NCBI GenBank assembly: GCA_034509425.1
Contig: JAVTVJ010001119.1
Location: 248,001-312,000, forward strand
Source: Eopsaltria australis
Lineage: Eukaryota; Chordata; Aves; Passeriformes; Petroicidae
DNA length: 64,000 bases
Reading direction: 5' to 3'
The translations under genes were made by a program, and so were the position numbers. Under the pieces are notes generated by a model that saw only the letters and a program-made list of their open reading frames with translations, did not search any database and was not told where the DNA came from. Shown piece after piece: positions 1 to 55,091 of the stretch (positions are counted from its first letter, which is position 1; the number at the start of each line of letters is the position of its first letter).

Positions 1-1032
1 AATTGCACTTTTTACACTTCAGTCACTCCTGGGGAATTGCTGCGGTGCCGCTGACATTCCATCCTCCTCCTCCTCCGTCACACCCGAGGGGAGCGAGGGG
101 TCCTGCCTGGGGCTGCCCCCGCGTGTCCCCCCTCGGCCCGGTGACCCCTTCCCGGCACGGCTGCCCGGGCGGTGCGGGGCTGCCGAGGTTCTCGGTCCCC
201 AGTCGCCGCCCTCGCCCCCATCGCACCAGGCGCCACCGAAGTTCCACCGCCCGCCCCAACTCCGCCGCGGCCGCCCATTGTCTGCGCGCCGGGAGGCGCT
301 TTGGGGAGAAACGAGCCGAAAAGCCGAATCCTCCGCCCCGCCCGGCCCGGCCGCCCCCGCCGCTCCCCTGCCCGCGGCCCCGCCACGGCAGGCCCTCGCT
401 TCGGACAGGACCGAGGGGCGCGGGGGTCCCCGGGGGCGGGGGCGCTGCCCGGCGGGGCCGCGGGGAGGGCGCTGCGCCAGCGGGGGCTCCCCCGCCCGCT
501 CCCCCGCCCCGCCCGGCCCCGGCGCTGCCCGCAGCCCCCGGCCCTGCCCGGCCATGGCCGCCCTGTCACCGGGGAGCACCCGCGGCCCCGCTCGCTGTGG
601 CCAAGGTGCCCGAGCCCTGCCCGGGCGGGAGGCCGAGGCGCGGGGGCCGAGCCCGCTGTCAGCGCGGCCGAGCCCCGCCAGCCCTGCCGCGGCGCCGCGC
701 TCCCCGCCCCGGGCCCGGCTGCGGGAGGGACGCGGCGCGGAGTGGAGCCGCGGGCGGGCGGCGCGGGGCGGCCCCGTTCCCTCCCCGGGCGAGCACAATG
801 GCCCCCGCCGCCCCGGGGCTCCGGTGTCACCGCGGGGGGAGCAGCTTTGTGTCGGCAATCCGGCCCCGAAGCCACAAAACACACAAAACCAGCGCGCGGG
901 GAGCGCGGGAGCGGCGCCGGGAAGCGCGGCTCCTCCTTCCCCGCTCCGGGAAGGCCTGCGGAAGGGAGCGCGGCGCCGGCAACGCCGGGGGCAGCGGGGC
1001 CGGGGACCGGGGTGCTGGGCGCGGTGCGTTAC
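1..1032 (-). other. PHF2: Start of PHF2 intron 1 (CpG-island part)
   Basis: This is GC-rich, CpG-dense sequence immediately downstream of the PHF2 exon 1 donor. Long open frames on both strands here (for example 3-1265 plus and 19-1260 minus) come from the scarcity of stop codons in GC-rich DNA. The only part that resembles a protein is the PHF2 exon itself. No second exon is visible before the left edge. Confidence 0.8.
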
Positions 1033-1130
1033 CTGCCGTGGAACCAGTCCTTGCAGGCGTCGCACTCGATCATGAAGCGGGTCACGTCGTAGGGCAGCCG
1101 GCAGATGCAATAGACGGGCACCGTCGCCAT
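1033..1130 (-). CDS. PHF2: PHF2, first coding exon (partial gene)
   Basis: Read on the minus strand, ATG at 1130-1128 opens 32 codons plus two bases (AG), then a GT donor at 1032-1031 (AG|GTAACG). The peptide begins [10 protein letters not shown] and ends [10 protein letters not shown]. This is the start of the PHD finger of PHF2, with zinc ligands C8, C10, C23, C26 and H31 visible. The CDACK spacing sequence fits PHF2 and not its paralogue PHF8, which I recall as CDMCQ. PHF2 is a nuclear chromatin protein of the PHF2/PHF8/KDM7 family: its PHD finger reads H3K4me3 and its JmjC domain is linked to histone demethylation. Only this exon is inside the window; the remaining exons lie to the left of position 1. 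The next upstream gene on the same strand is FAM120A, the same order as in human, which supports the call. Confidence 0.95.
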
Positions 1131-1408
1131 GTTCGCGCCGACCGCGCCGATCCGCTCCGCTCACGGCGCCCGCCCGCCCGGCCGAGCGAGCGGAGCGCGC
1201 CGGGGCCGAGGGGGGAGCACAGGGGAGCAAGGGGAGAGCGCAGAAACCGAAATAATACAAAATAATAAAAAACGCTACAAAACCGCGATAGCGGATTTAG
1301 GGCTCCAGAGGGGCGGGCGAGCGGTGCCGGAGGACGGGGAAGCGCTGCCCGGAGCCGGGGGCCATGGCCAAGTCCCGCCGCCCGCCGGCGCCGCGGGCCG
1401 GGGCTCTC

Positions 1409-1429
1409 TGTTGTTGTTGTTGTTGTTGT
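1409..1429. repeat. (TTG)n trinucleotide repeat in PHF2 upstream region
   Basis: About seven uninterrupted TTG units lie inside the CpG island, roughly 280 bases upstream of the PHF2 ATG. The run stands out against its GC-rich surroundings. Confidence 0.9.
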
Positions 1430-1684
1430 CCCTCCAGGATGGTGATTCCCGGTGCTCGGCGATCGCGGCGGTGCCCCCTGGTGACAGCCCGGCGCGGCCT
1501 CCCCGGCGGGCCCGGCCTTGCGTCAGCCCGGAGGGATTGGGGCCGAGCGGGGCCGGGCCGGGCGGAGCGGAGCGCGGCGGAGCGGGGCTCCCCGGTCGGG
1601 GCCGGGGCGCGGCGGGGGCTCGGCGGAAAACGCGTGTTTTTGTTAACCCCCGCCTGCCGGGAGGGAGCTGCCCAGCCCGAGCGC

Positions 1685-1880
1685 CCCCGCCCGCCCTGTC
1701 GGGGGGGCCTGGGGGGCGGTGCGGGGGGCTCGGAGCGGGGAGCGCTCGGGGGCTGCGGGGACGGGGGGACCCGCTCGGGGCGCCCGGGGTGTCTGCGGCA
1801 GCGGGCAGAGCCCGTGCGGGAGCGGGGCGCTCGGGGGCCGCGGGAGCGGGGGTCTCCGGGGGTCTCCGGGCCCCCCAAGG
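1685..1880 (+). promoter_or_regulatory. G-tract cluster, potential G-quadruplex region upstream of PHF2
   Basis: The plus strand carries many runs of 4-7 G separated by short loops, densest at about 1696-1770. That pattern is compatible with G-quadruplex formation upstream of a promoter. The G-rich strand is the template strand with respect to PHF2. Function is inferred only. Confidence 0.5.
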
Positions 1881-2069
1881 GCGAGGAAGCCCCGAGAAGT
1901 GGCCGCGAGTGCGGTGCGACCCGCGGGAACAACGCCCGGCCGGGTGTGCGGATGGGGGCAGCCAGATCCACACCGCGGCTGGGTCCCAGCTAAAGAACCC
2001 GAAAGAATGAACTGCTTTCTACTCAGTAACATGATCCTAGTGGGGGTTTAACCGCCCGGGGGGTTTACT

Positions 2070-2133
2070 GGGGGCTCGAACGAGGTGGTCTTTAAGGTCA
2101 CCTCCAGCTCAAAGCACCCTGTGATTCTCTATT
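2070..2133 (+). mobile_element. CR1 LINE 3'-end fragment
   Basis: The short stretch ending in a TGTGATTCT motif has the CR1 tail pattern: a GGTGGTCTTTAAGGTC-like core, a CTCCAGCTCAAA-like segment and the tail. It is strongly 5'-truncated, as is usual for avian CR1 copies. Confidence 0.55.
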
Positions 2134-4848
2134 TGCATGATTTCTGTTTTTAAAGTCACCACCTCTGCTCACAGCAGCCCCTTCCCTGCTGTGACACCAA
2201 GGGGATGGTGATAAATACCTTGTGCCCCCCAAGAACCAGATGACAGCAGCACAGGGGCTGTGGGGGGACACTGAGGCACTGAGTGACCGCTGTGGGGGGA
2301 CACTGAGGCACTGAGTGACCGTGTACCCCAACACTGCACTGCCCCAACCTCCTCCCATGCAGAGGCCAAAGAGGAACCATGGAGTTTGAGCTGAGGCTGA
2401 GAATGCAGAACCTTGCTGCCCTGCCACATCAAGGCTCTGAGAGGGGTTAAACGAACGGGCTGGGGGCTTTTGGAAGGACCTCTGTTCCCAGAGTGTTCAA
2501 TGGCCAGTGGCACCTTTCCCTGAGGAGCAAGAGCTTCCTACAGAGCGCTCACAAAGGGTCTCCCAACTAAGGTGGGATTTTAATTCTATTACAATGGATT
2601 CCACATCTTGAATCCATTACATTTGGTGGTGTGGCGGGGAATTTGTCTTTGAGCAAAAAACTAAAACTGACATTTTTCAGATTTTTTTCATCGGTCTGCA
2701 AAAATCCTCAGAATCACCTGTAGAGGACAAGAGTAATTCAGGAAGGCAAAAAACTTCACTTTCAGGTTCTTCTACAGAGAGGCAGCTGTTGTTGAATGGC
2801 TGAAGAGGGGCTGTCAGGATCATTCCCCTTGTCCACTGCATGTTTATGTCACAGGCAGGACTGTCACACACAGGCCTGTGTCTGAGTGACACACTCAGCC
2901 CCACCACAGGTGACCTCTGGCACAGCTGGAAGTGCAGTGACACAGTGGAAGGCCCCACGCCTGTGCCCTAAACCGAGACTTGGTGCTTTTGAGTGTTTCA
3001 AAGTGTACTGAGGGACCTGTTTCCTTCATCACAATGCACCACGTAAGAACCTGCTCCCTAAAACCTGCCCTCTTTAAGTTTAAACCTATTGGTCATGACT
3101 TTAATGGCTCAGAGCTTCAGCCAGAAAGTAGAAGAGCAAGTCTTGGGAGTAAAGCAGGAAGGGGCAGAGCAGCTTGGGAGCCATCACAGAGCTGCACACA
3201 CCTTTACACTGCTCCTCGATGCCAAGGACATTACCCAGCACCACGCAGCTCAGGCTTTAAATGAACCTCTGGATGGGATGTCCTTTGGTACAGGATGGCC
3301 ATGAGGACACTGGGCTTTGTGCCTCTGCACACCCCAAACACCAACAGCTGAAGGCTGAAGGGCTTCCCTCCCTCCCTGAAACCACTGCTGTCATGTTAGG
3401 GAGCATGGAAGCAACAGGAGGATCCATGATCTTGGAGGCCTTTTCCAAACAGAATGACTATTCCCTGGAGCAGCTCCTCCACACCACTTTCTCTGCCCAT
3501 GGCCATCTCCCAGTTGTTTATGGACTTTGCTCACCCAGCCCAAATGAGCTGTGAGGAATTTTTCTCATCACCTTTCCTCAGTCCCATAAGCATCTCCATG
3601 CAAGCAGCTTTATTTCCAAAGCACCACCCCGAATTCCAGTTAGCTGCTGCTGCTGCAGCAGGTGAGCCAACCCTCTGGATGCCCTGGGGGTGTGCTGCTC
3701 ATTACCAAGGGCAGCAGGGCTATGCCTGAGTGCAGCAAGGTGCTCCTAGGGGCTGGAACCATGTCCAGCCCTTCATCGCCCACCGCTGGTCCTCAGGTGA
3801 TGCCAGATCTCACAGCACAGTGCTGTGTCTGTGGTTTCACTCCTGTTTTTACAGTGTCCACACTGCCAAGTGCCAGAGTCAGTTGGGCCATGTGTAGTTG
3901 TGCTGGAGGATCCTGGAGCTGACACTGCATGGAAATGCAGAGGCTCTGTTCTGGCAGCTTACACACCTTACTCATCGTTTTCACAGGGATTAGTGGAATA
4001 AGAAACTTATGGGTGAGGTTGTCCCACTGTCCTGAGCTCTCCATGAGCATCTCCATCCAGAAGGTGCCTGGCTGTCCTTGGGCAGGGAGAGTAAGCAGTG
4101 GAGCTGTGCCCAGGTGCCTCAGCAAAGCACCATTTGATCACAGAGTTCACTGTTTGAAACCTTGAAGTGAGTTTTTAATATATATTTTTTAACCTATTTG
4201 AGAAAAGTCAGTGGCACAGGCCCAAACAGAAGCGGAGCCCCTGAAAGTGCTGCTGTGCAGGGCCACGAGCGTTCTCTAGTCCAAAACTCCACAAAAGAGG
4301 GAGACACATGAGTCCATCACTACCCCAGGCTGATCCCACACTTTCTGAGGCATCAGAATGTTCATTTTTCTCAAATTCAAAGCATTCAGGAATTTTCCAG
4401 GCAAAAGAGATTTTCCAAGTGTTTGGAACTTTTTCTGTTTGCTGAGAGCTGTTAAGAACCAGAAACTGAAGTGATATAACAGAGGAATCACTGTTAGATG
4501 GGCCCAGCCCTGACAGAGGCCTGAAGCCAAGGGCTGTGGGCACAGAGGAGCTTCACTGGAGGTGGCACTTGAGGACACCCTCCTTGGGACTTTGTGGGGA
4601 AGGTGCTGAGTGGTCTGATATGAATGGCAGAACCTGCTGCTGAGGGTGAACCATCTGAGGTTTCACCCTGAGGCACCACCTGGAAATGCAGATGGGAACC
4701 TGGAATGATTGGCACCTCCAGCCCCACTGGAAGGCTCCAGGCACCCGTGGGTGCTGTGACTCTGGGCTGGCACCCCCAGGAGGCACCTGGCTCCAATGCC
4801 ACCCTCCTCCAGCAGTCACTTAGAGTCCTGCTGGCAAGCCCTCTGCTC
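2134..4848. other. Intergenic DNA between PHF2 and FAM120A
   Basis: Apart from the 32-bp duplication at 2258-2321 and a 9-bp-arm inverted repeat at 2593-2618, I see no gene, RNA or recognisable repeat. Short open frames occur on both strands but none has a recognisable product. Confidence 0.6.
2258..2321. repeat. Two tandem copies of a 32-bp unit
   Basis: The unit starting CTGTGGGGGGACACTGAGG occurs at 2258-2289 and again, identical, at 2290-2321. It is a small minisatellite in the gap between FAM120A and PHF2. Confidence 0.9.
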
Positions 4849-4913
4849 CCATCCCATTCCATCCCATCCCATCCCATCCCATCCCATCCCATCCCATCCC
4901 ATCCCATCCCATC
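4849..4913. repeat. (ATCCC)n pentanucleotide microsatellite
   Basis: Ten perfect ATCCC units at 4861-4910 are preceded by two or three imperfect ones. The minus strand reads as a GGGAT repeat, which has regular G-tracts. Confidence 0.95.
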
Positions 4914-5361
4914 TTTCAGATCTTTCTGGAAATGGGTCAGAGGGCTTGGAGGGATGTGGGTGGTTTTGATCACCTCCTACAGTCGACACTGAGCCTCATT
5001 CCTGTACTTGCACTGGACCGTGTTGTGCTTATCTCCTGAGACTGGAACAAGGATGTTTGTCCCATAAAAGTGCTGCCCCCGCCCCCTGCATAACCCCTTC
5101 TCCAGCGACATCTTGTTCTTTTCCACTGGGGTGTTATTACCAACAATCCTTGGTTGGCTCCACAGCTGTCCCGCTATCAGTGCTTGAGACATGCACATCA
5201 TTAGCCCCTTATCTTCTGGGATCCTACACCGTCCCACCTCATCCCATCTCCATCCGTACTTGGCGGGTCAGTGTGACCGGACTCGGTTCACTTTATAGGG
5301 TTTGGGCGCGATCTAAAGGATCACACAGATCTCACCACCGCCGGCGCTGCCGTCTGCCATG

Positions 5362-5425
5362 GGGCTGGATAATTGCGGGGCTGGATAATTGCGGAGCTGG
5401 ATAATTGCGGAGCTGGATAACGGCG
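5362..5425. repeat. Minisatellite, four copies of a 16-bp unit
   Basis: The unit GGGCTGGATAATTGCG is repeated at 5362, 5378, 5394 and 5410. The third copy has a G-to-A change at its second base. The fourth has that change and also reads CGG for TTG near its end. The array lies at the edge of the orphan CpG-rich block. Confidence 0.92.
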
Positions 5426-5599
5426 TTCTTGGGCACCGGCAGCACTGAAAGAAGTGCCACGGCCTCCTCCTCATCTCGTCCCAGCCCAGGAGCGATGGCT
5501 GCACATCCCATTCCTCATTCCCCGTTCCCCATTCCACCTCCTGGCTGCACCAGGCGCTGGGGCTCCATCCGGAGCTGTTCACTGAGAGGGAGAACGGCC

Positions 5600-6010
5600 G
5601 CGGGCAGGGTTTCTCACAGCCCTCTAAAACTCCCCAAGCAGCACCGGCGCTTCCCGGCCCAGCCCCGACGCAGCTCCGGGACCGCCCCCGGTCCCGCCTC
5701 GCCCGGCGGCCCCGGGCAGGAAGGGGCGGAGCGGAGGTGTCGATGGCCGTGGCGGTGTCGATGGCCATGGCGACGGTGATGGCGATGGCTGGGCCATCCT
5801 GCCCCGCTGCCGTCCCCGCTGCCGTCCCCGCTGCCCGGCCTCCCCTCTCAGGCGGGGGCCGGGAACAAACTCGGCCCGGGCCGCCGGCGCTGGGTTCCCC
5901 CGAGCCGAACCTTCCCCGCGGCCGCTGCTCAGCCCTGCCGGGGCAGGGACCCCGGGACGGCCGGGGAGCGGCTGTGGCACTCGGCGAGCATCGCTGCTCC
6001 TTAAACAATT
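5600..6010. promoter_or_regulatory. Unassigned CpG-rich block between FAM120A and PHF2
   Basis: A short CpG-dense stretch stands about 4.5 kb upstream of the PHF2 start and about 1.6 kb downstream of the FAM120A 3' end. It contains small GC-rich tandem repeats: GATGGC-type at about 5741-5788 and a CCCCGCTGCCGT 12-mer at about 5808-5840. A 231-codon minus frame (5313-6008) and a plus frame (5737-6012) cross it, but their composition is low-complexity Ala/Arg/Gly/Pro with no recognised domain, so I do not call them genes. It could be an alternative PHF2 promoter, an unannotated ncRNA promoter or an isolated GC-rich repeat. Confidence 0.5.
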
Positions 6011-6159
6011 AGCGAGGGAGGGCCCCCGATGCTGTCGCTGATGGCACAGAGCGGGCAGTGTCCCCACGACCCACCCGAACAGCGGGTTTTCCCCGTTTAA
6101 CTCTTGTCTTGGAGCTGGCTAATGAGATGCTGGTCACACCGGCTTTCCTTACCGAGGGG

Positions 6160-6335
6160 ATGGTCAGACCCTGGAACAGGGCTCTGGAGAGTGGGTCGGT
6201 GCCCCAAACTGTCAGTGTTCAAGGGGCATTTGGACAATGTCCTTAAGAGCTTAAATTTTTGGTCAGTCTTGAATGGATCGGGCAGTTCAAGTCAATGATG
6301 CTTGTGAGACCCTTTCAACTGAAATATCCTCTATG
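6160..6335 (+). mobile_element. CR1 LINE 3'-end fragment
   Basis: A diverged CR1 tail in the plus orientation. It contains the region resembling the CR1 coding end (GACCCTGGAACAGGG), the GGCATTTGGACAATG segment, a degenerate GATGATGCTTGTGAGACCC and the AAATATCCTCTATG end. Its tail continues directly into a TTCTA microsatellite. Confidence 0.75.
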
Positions 6336-6385
6336 CTGTTCTATTCTATTCTATTCTATTCTATTCTTTCTATTCCATTCTATCC
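6336..6385. repeat. (TTCTA)n microsatellite at a CR1 tail
   Basis: Five or six near-perfect TTCTA units followed by degenerate ones lie immediately 3' of the CR1 fragment. They probably grew from the ATTCTATG tail of that element. Confidence 0.88.
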
Positions 6386-7357
6386 ATAAATTCACGTGTC
6401 AAAAATGTTCTTCAGGCGCAAGCCCAGGAAGTAGCCAGTCATTCCACGGCATCACCGTTCCTCTGTGAGAGGACTGTGACTGCTAAATGCAGCTCCCCTG
6501 CAGGGAGCTGACCGGGACAGCGGGCGGATAGCTCTGTGCCCGTCCCGAGGGTGCAGCACACAGGACATCGCAGGGCTCTCGCAGCCCTCCCGTCCCTGCT
6601 CATTCCCAGCGCAGCCACCACCCCCACAATGGGGACTGGCACGGCCACACGGGACCACTCCCTTGCACCCTGGGGTTTGCCGGTGCTGGTTATTCCCTGC
6701 CAGCTCCCAGACTGGGCTCGGAAAGGAAGACTGCTGGGAAAGGGGAGGGACAAGGGGTGCCCTGCACCCGCACGAGCACTAGGACGCGGGGATGCTGCCA
6801 GAACAAACAAGCGCTGACACGGGGCGAGGCGCACCGCATGGAGCAGGGAGGGCAGGGACAGAGCCCTCTCGGGTGTTGCAGGGGGATGTGACCTGGGAAG
6901 GAGGGGACTGATTGCTGTCCCTTGTGGAGAACACGGTCGTACTGTAGGGGAGCGCAGTGGAAGCCGTGCCTGCTGCTCACAGCCCGGGGATGGAGCGCGG
7001 GGCTGGGATGCCCCTACCGCGGCTGCGGGCACCGAGCGGACACGCACGGCAGGGGAAAGAGCTCCCCAGGTTACACCAGGGTGTAAACCTGCAACTCCTC
7101 GTGTTGTCTCAGCTGGATCCTGTGTAACACTCACTGCTCCCCGGCTCTGCAGAAGCATTGCCCACCGTCCTCCCACTGCCCACCATCAATCTCCGTGAGC
7201 ACCTGCGGTTTTCTCCGAACAACTGCCCCCCTTATTTCTCCCGTATTTGCATCCCTTCAACCATCTGACTTTTAAAGGTGACATCTAAAGGAGCTGCAGA
7301 CACCAGCAAAGCCAAGGCATGACTCCAACCAGGTGTGGTGTCCCCCAGCAGTGGGTG
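6386..7357. other. Intergenic DNA downstream of FAM120A
   Basis: Moderately GC-rich sequence with no recognised gene or repeat. A 245-codon minus frame (6439-7176) has no recognisable domain and is probably chance. Confidence 0.5.
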
Positions 7358-7535
7358 AATCACAGAATCCCAGAATGGTTTGGGTTGGAAGACCTTAAAG
7401 TTCATCCAGTGCCACTCCATGACATGGGCAGGGGACACCTTCCACTGACCCAGACTGCTCCAAGCCCCAGTGTCCAGCTCGGCCTTGGGCACTGCCAGAG
7501 ATCCAGGGGCAGCCACAATGAAAGGCTGTGCTTCC
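7358..7535 (-). mobile_element. CR1 LINE fragment, antisense
   Basis: On the plus strand it begins with the reverse complement of the CR1 tail (AATCACAGAATCCCAGAATGG), followed by the complement of the GGTTGGAAG...ACCTT core and the CACCTTCCACTGACCCAG segment. It lies just past the FAM120A polyadenylation region. Confidence 0.9.
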
Positions 7536-7603
7536 CTCCTCTGCCTTTCAGGACACCACAGATCCTGCCAACTCAACCACTTGACTTGGGCATAGGAAAA
7601 ACT

Positions 7604-7609
7604 TTTATT
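7604..7609 (-). terminator. FAM120A: Putative distal FAM120A poly(A) signal (AATAAA)
   Basis: TTTATT on the plus strand, AATAAA on the minus strand. It is the last canonical signal before the CR1 fragment. A second one lies 69 bases upstream in the transcript at 7678-7683. Confidence 0.6.
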
Positions 7610-7677
7610 TACATGTTAATTAAAAAAATACTTGACAAAAAAGGCATACAGTATTTTATACTAAAAGAATAAAGATT

Positions 7678-7683
7678 TTTATT
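7678..7683 (-). terminator. FAM120A: Putative FAM120A poly(A) signal (AATAAA)
   Basis: TTTATT on the plus strand, AATAAA on the minus strand, in an AT-rich setting near the end of the 3' UTR. Either this signal or the one at 7604-7609 could define the main 3' end. Confidence 0.55.
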
Positions 7684-9247
7684 AAGCACTGTAAGTTGCA
7701 TTCAATAGCCTTCAAAGACACCACACCACAATCCATCTACAACCAGCCAAACCCAACAGTAGTTCATTCTTGCACAATCCATGAGTTGGGGCAGAACTCC
7801 CTTCAACTTACATTAAGATACCTACTTAGCTCTGGCGGGCAGGGAATGGGGAATTACACCTCATTTCTGATCACTAATGTGTGATGAAGAGCATCAGGAG
7901 AATTATATGAAAACGAATATAAAGAAATGATTCTGATTTTGAAGTACATTAAGTTTGGAAACACTAACAAAAACATCAAAATGATACAGGTATATTTGCT
8001 TATACTAAATTCTTGATGGGAAAGTTCTCAAGAACAAGCCATTTGTTTCCTGCTACAGAAGGGGGGTACTTTTTTTTTGAAGATCAAAGCGTTTTTTTTT
8101 TGTTTTTCACAGAATTTCATATTTGCTAATATGAAGGCATAAAACAGCAACAGAGAACAATAATGCATACAGCAATGAGTACACCAGGGTAACGTTGATA
8201 TTCAAAACGGCTAGATAATTTTTTTTTAAAGTTTTAGAATAAATGCAACAGAGGTCAATAATCACAAAATTTTAAGGTTAGAGCAAGATCAGTCAATGAC
8301 TAAACATAGTTAACATCTTTTATAGGACTATTACTGATTATTAGCTTTTTTTGTTTTGCAAATGGGCACAGTACTTGTAAGAATGGAAGAAAGAGGACAA
8401 TAACATGCATAATATTAACTACACACTTTAAAAATCATGAACCATGCAGAAGTTTAGCTCAAATAGTAGTACTAATGGTCTACGTCTGATTCAAAACCAC
8501 ATAGTTCATTGATCACGGATGCATGGTATTAGTCACAAAAAGTTTCCCAACACATTGTGTTTGTTTTGAAAGGTCGTTTGCATCTTCTATGATTTCAAGT
8601 TTATCTCCGTTTAACTCACTCGTAACTTATGTATGATGTCTATTGAACTCAGCAGAACTGCAGTGTTACTGAGAATTGGTACTTTCGAGAGTTTGCACAT
8701 TTTTAACACAAAAGAACCACGGCAACGGTGATGAGATTTCAGAAAGAAAAAACTGTGGTTGTGCCTTTTTCCCCCCATAATCATGAAATCAAAGCCTTAA
8801 AGAAAGCTTTATTGTGACACAGTAATGCAAAATCAAATATAATGGCATACATATGGTGCCAAGTACTAAAAATTATAGTTTTAAGCTATATATACTTAAA
8901 GACTGCCAAAATTTGTTTTCTTTATATTTCAAAAAACAAAACTACAAGCTTTTGTCATAACCAGTTTAAACTTTATGTATACTTCATTTTAAGTGCGGGA
9001 GTCAAATGCTCTTCATTCTCTCTTTTTTTTTTTTTTGTTTTATTGTAGCATTTTGACTACAACTGGTTAAAACTAAAAAAAAAGTGTTGTTTAAATCTCT
9101 GACATCAAAGAGGGATCCGAATTTCCAAAGTCCTCATTTTTCTCTTACGGAAAGGAAAAAATGTACGTAACTGTAGGCTCTCTTTCTTTCCAGATATTCC
9201 TAATCCTGACCCTTCCCAACATCCTTCACCCTCTATAAAAAATAAGT

Positions 9248-55091
<45,844 letters not shown>

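Larger units (their letters stand above)
60..2000. promoter_or_regulatory. PHF2: CpG island promoter of PHF2
   Basis: About 2 kb of very GC-rich, CpG-dense DNA is centred on PHF2 exon 1, typical of a housekeeping-type vertebrate promoter. It breaks at about 1247-1290 into an A/T-rich stretch, which on the minus strand lies about 120-160 bases upstream of the ATG and could sit in the core promoter or at the transcript start. A (TTG)n run lies at 1409-1429 and a dense cluster of G-tracts at about 1685-1880. The exact transcription start cannot be read from sequence alone. Confidence 0.8.
7585..9247 (-). other. FAM120A: FAM120A 3' untranslated region
   Basis: AT-rich and repeat-free sequence follows the stop codon at 9250-9248. 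On the minus strand AATAAA signals occur at 7678-7683 and 7604-7609, which would place the main 3' end near 7585-7660. Further AATAAA motifs at 8808-8813 and 9038-9043 could support shorter 3' ends. The left boundary is inferred from the last signal and from the CR1 element that begins just beyond it. A T-run at about 9022-9036 (an A-run in the mRNA) lies close to the stop. Confidence 0.75.

Noticed and set aside
3..1265. 420-codon plus-strand and 413-codon minus-strand open frames across the PHF2 promoter
   Set aside because: They result from few stop codons in very GC-rich DNA. The translations are Pro/Arg/Ala/Gly-rich with no domain. Only the 98-nt PHF2 exon within the minus strand is supported.
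2593..2618. 9-bp-arm inverted repeat (AATGGATTC / GAATCCATT)
   Set aside because: The arms are short enough to be expected by chance in 64 kb. Noted only in the intergenic description.
5313..6008. 231-codon minus-strand frame in the orphan CpG block
   Set aside because: Much of it is encoded by short tandem repeats and GC-rich DNA. No recognisable domain or splice context, so it is kept only as a finding about the CpG block.
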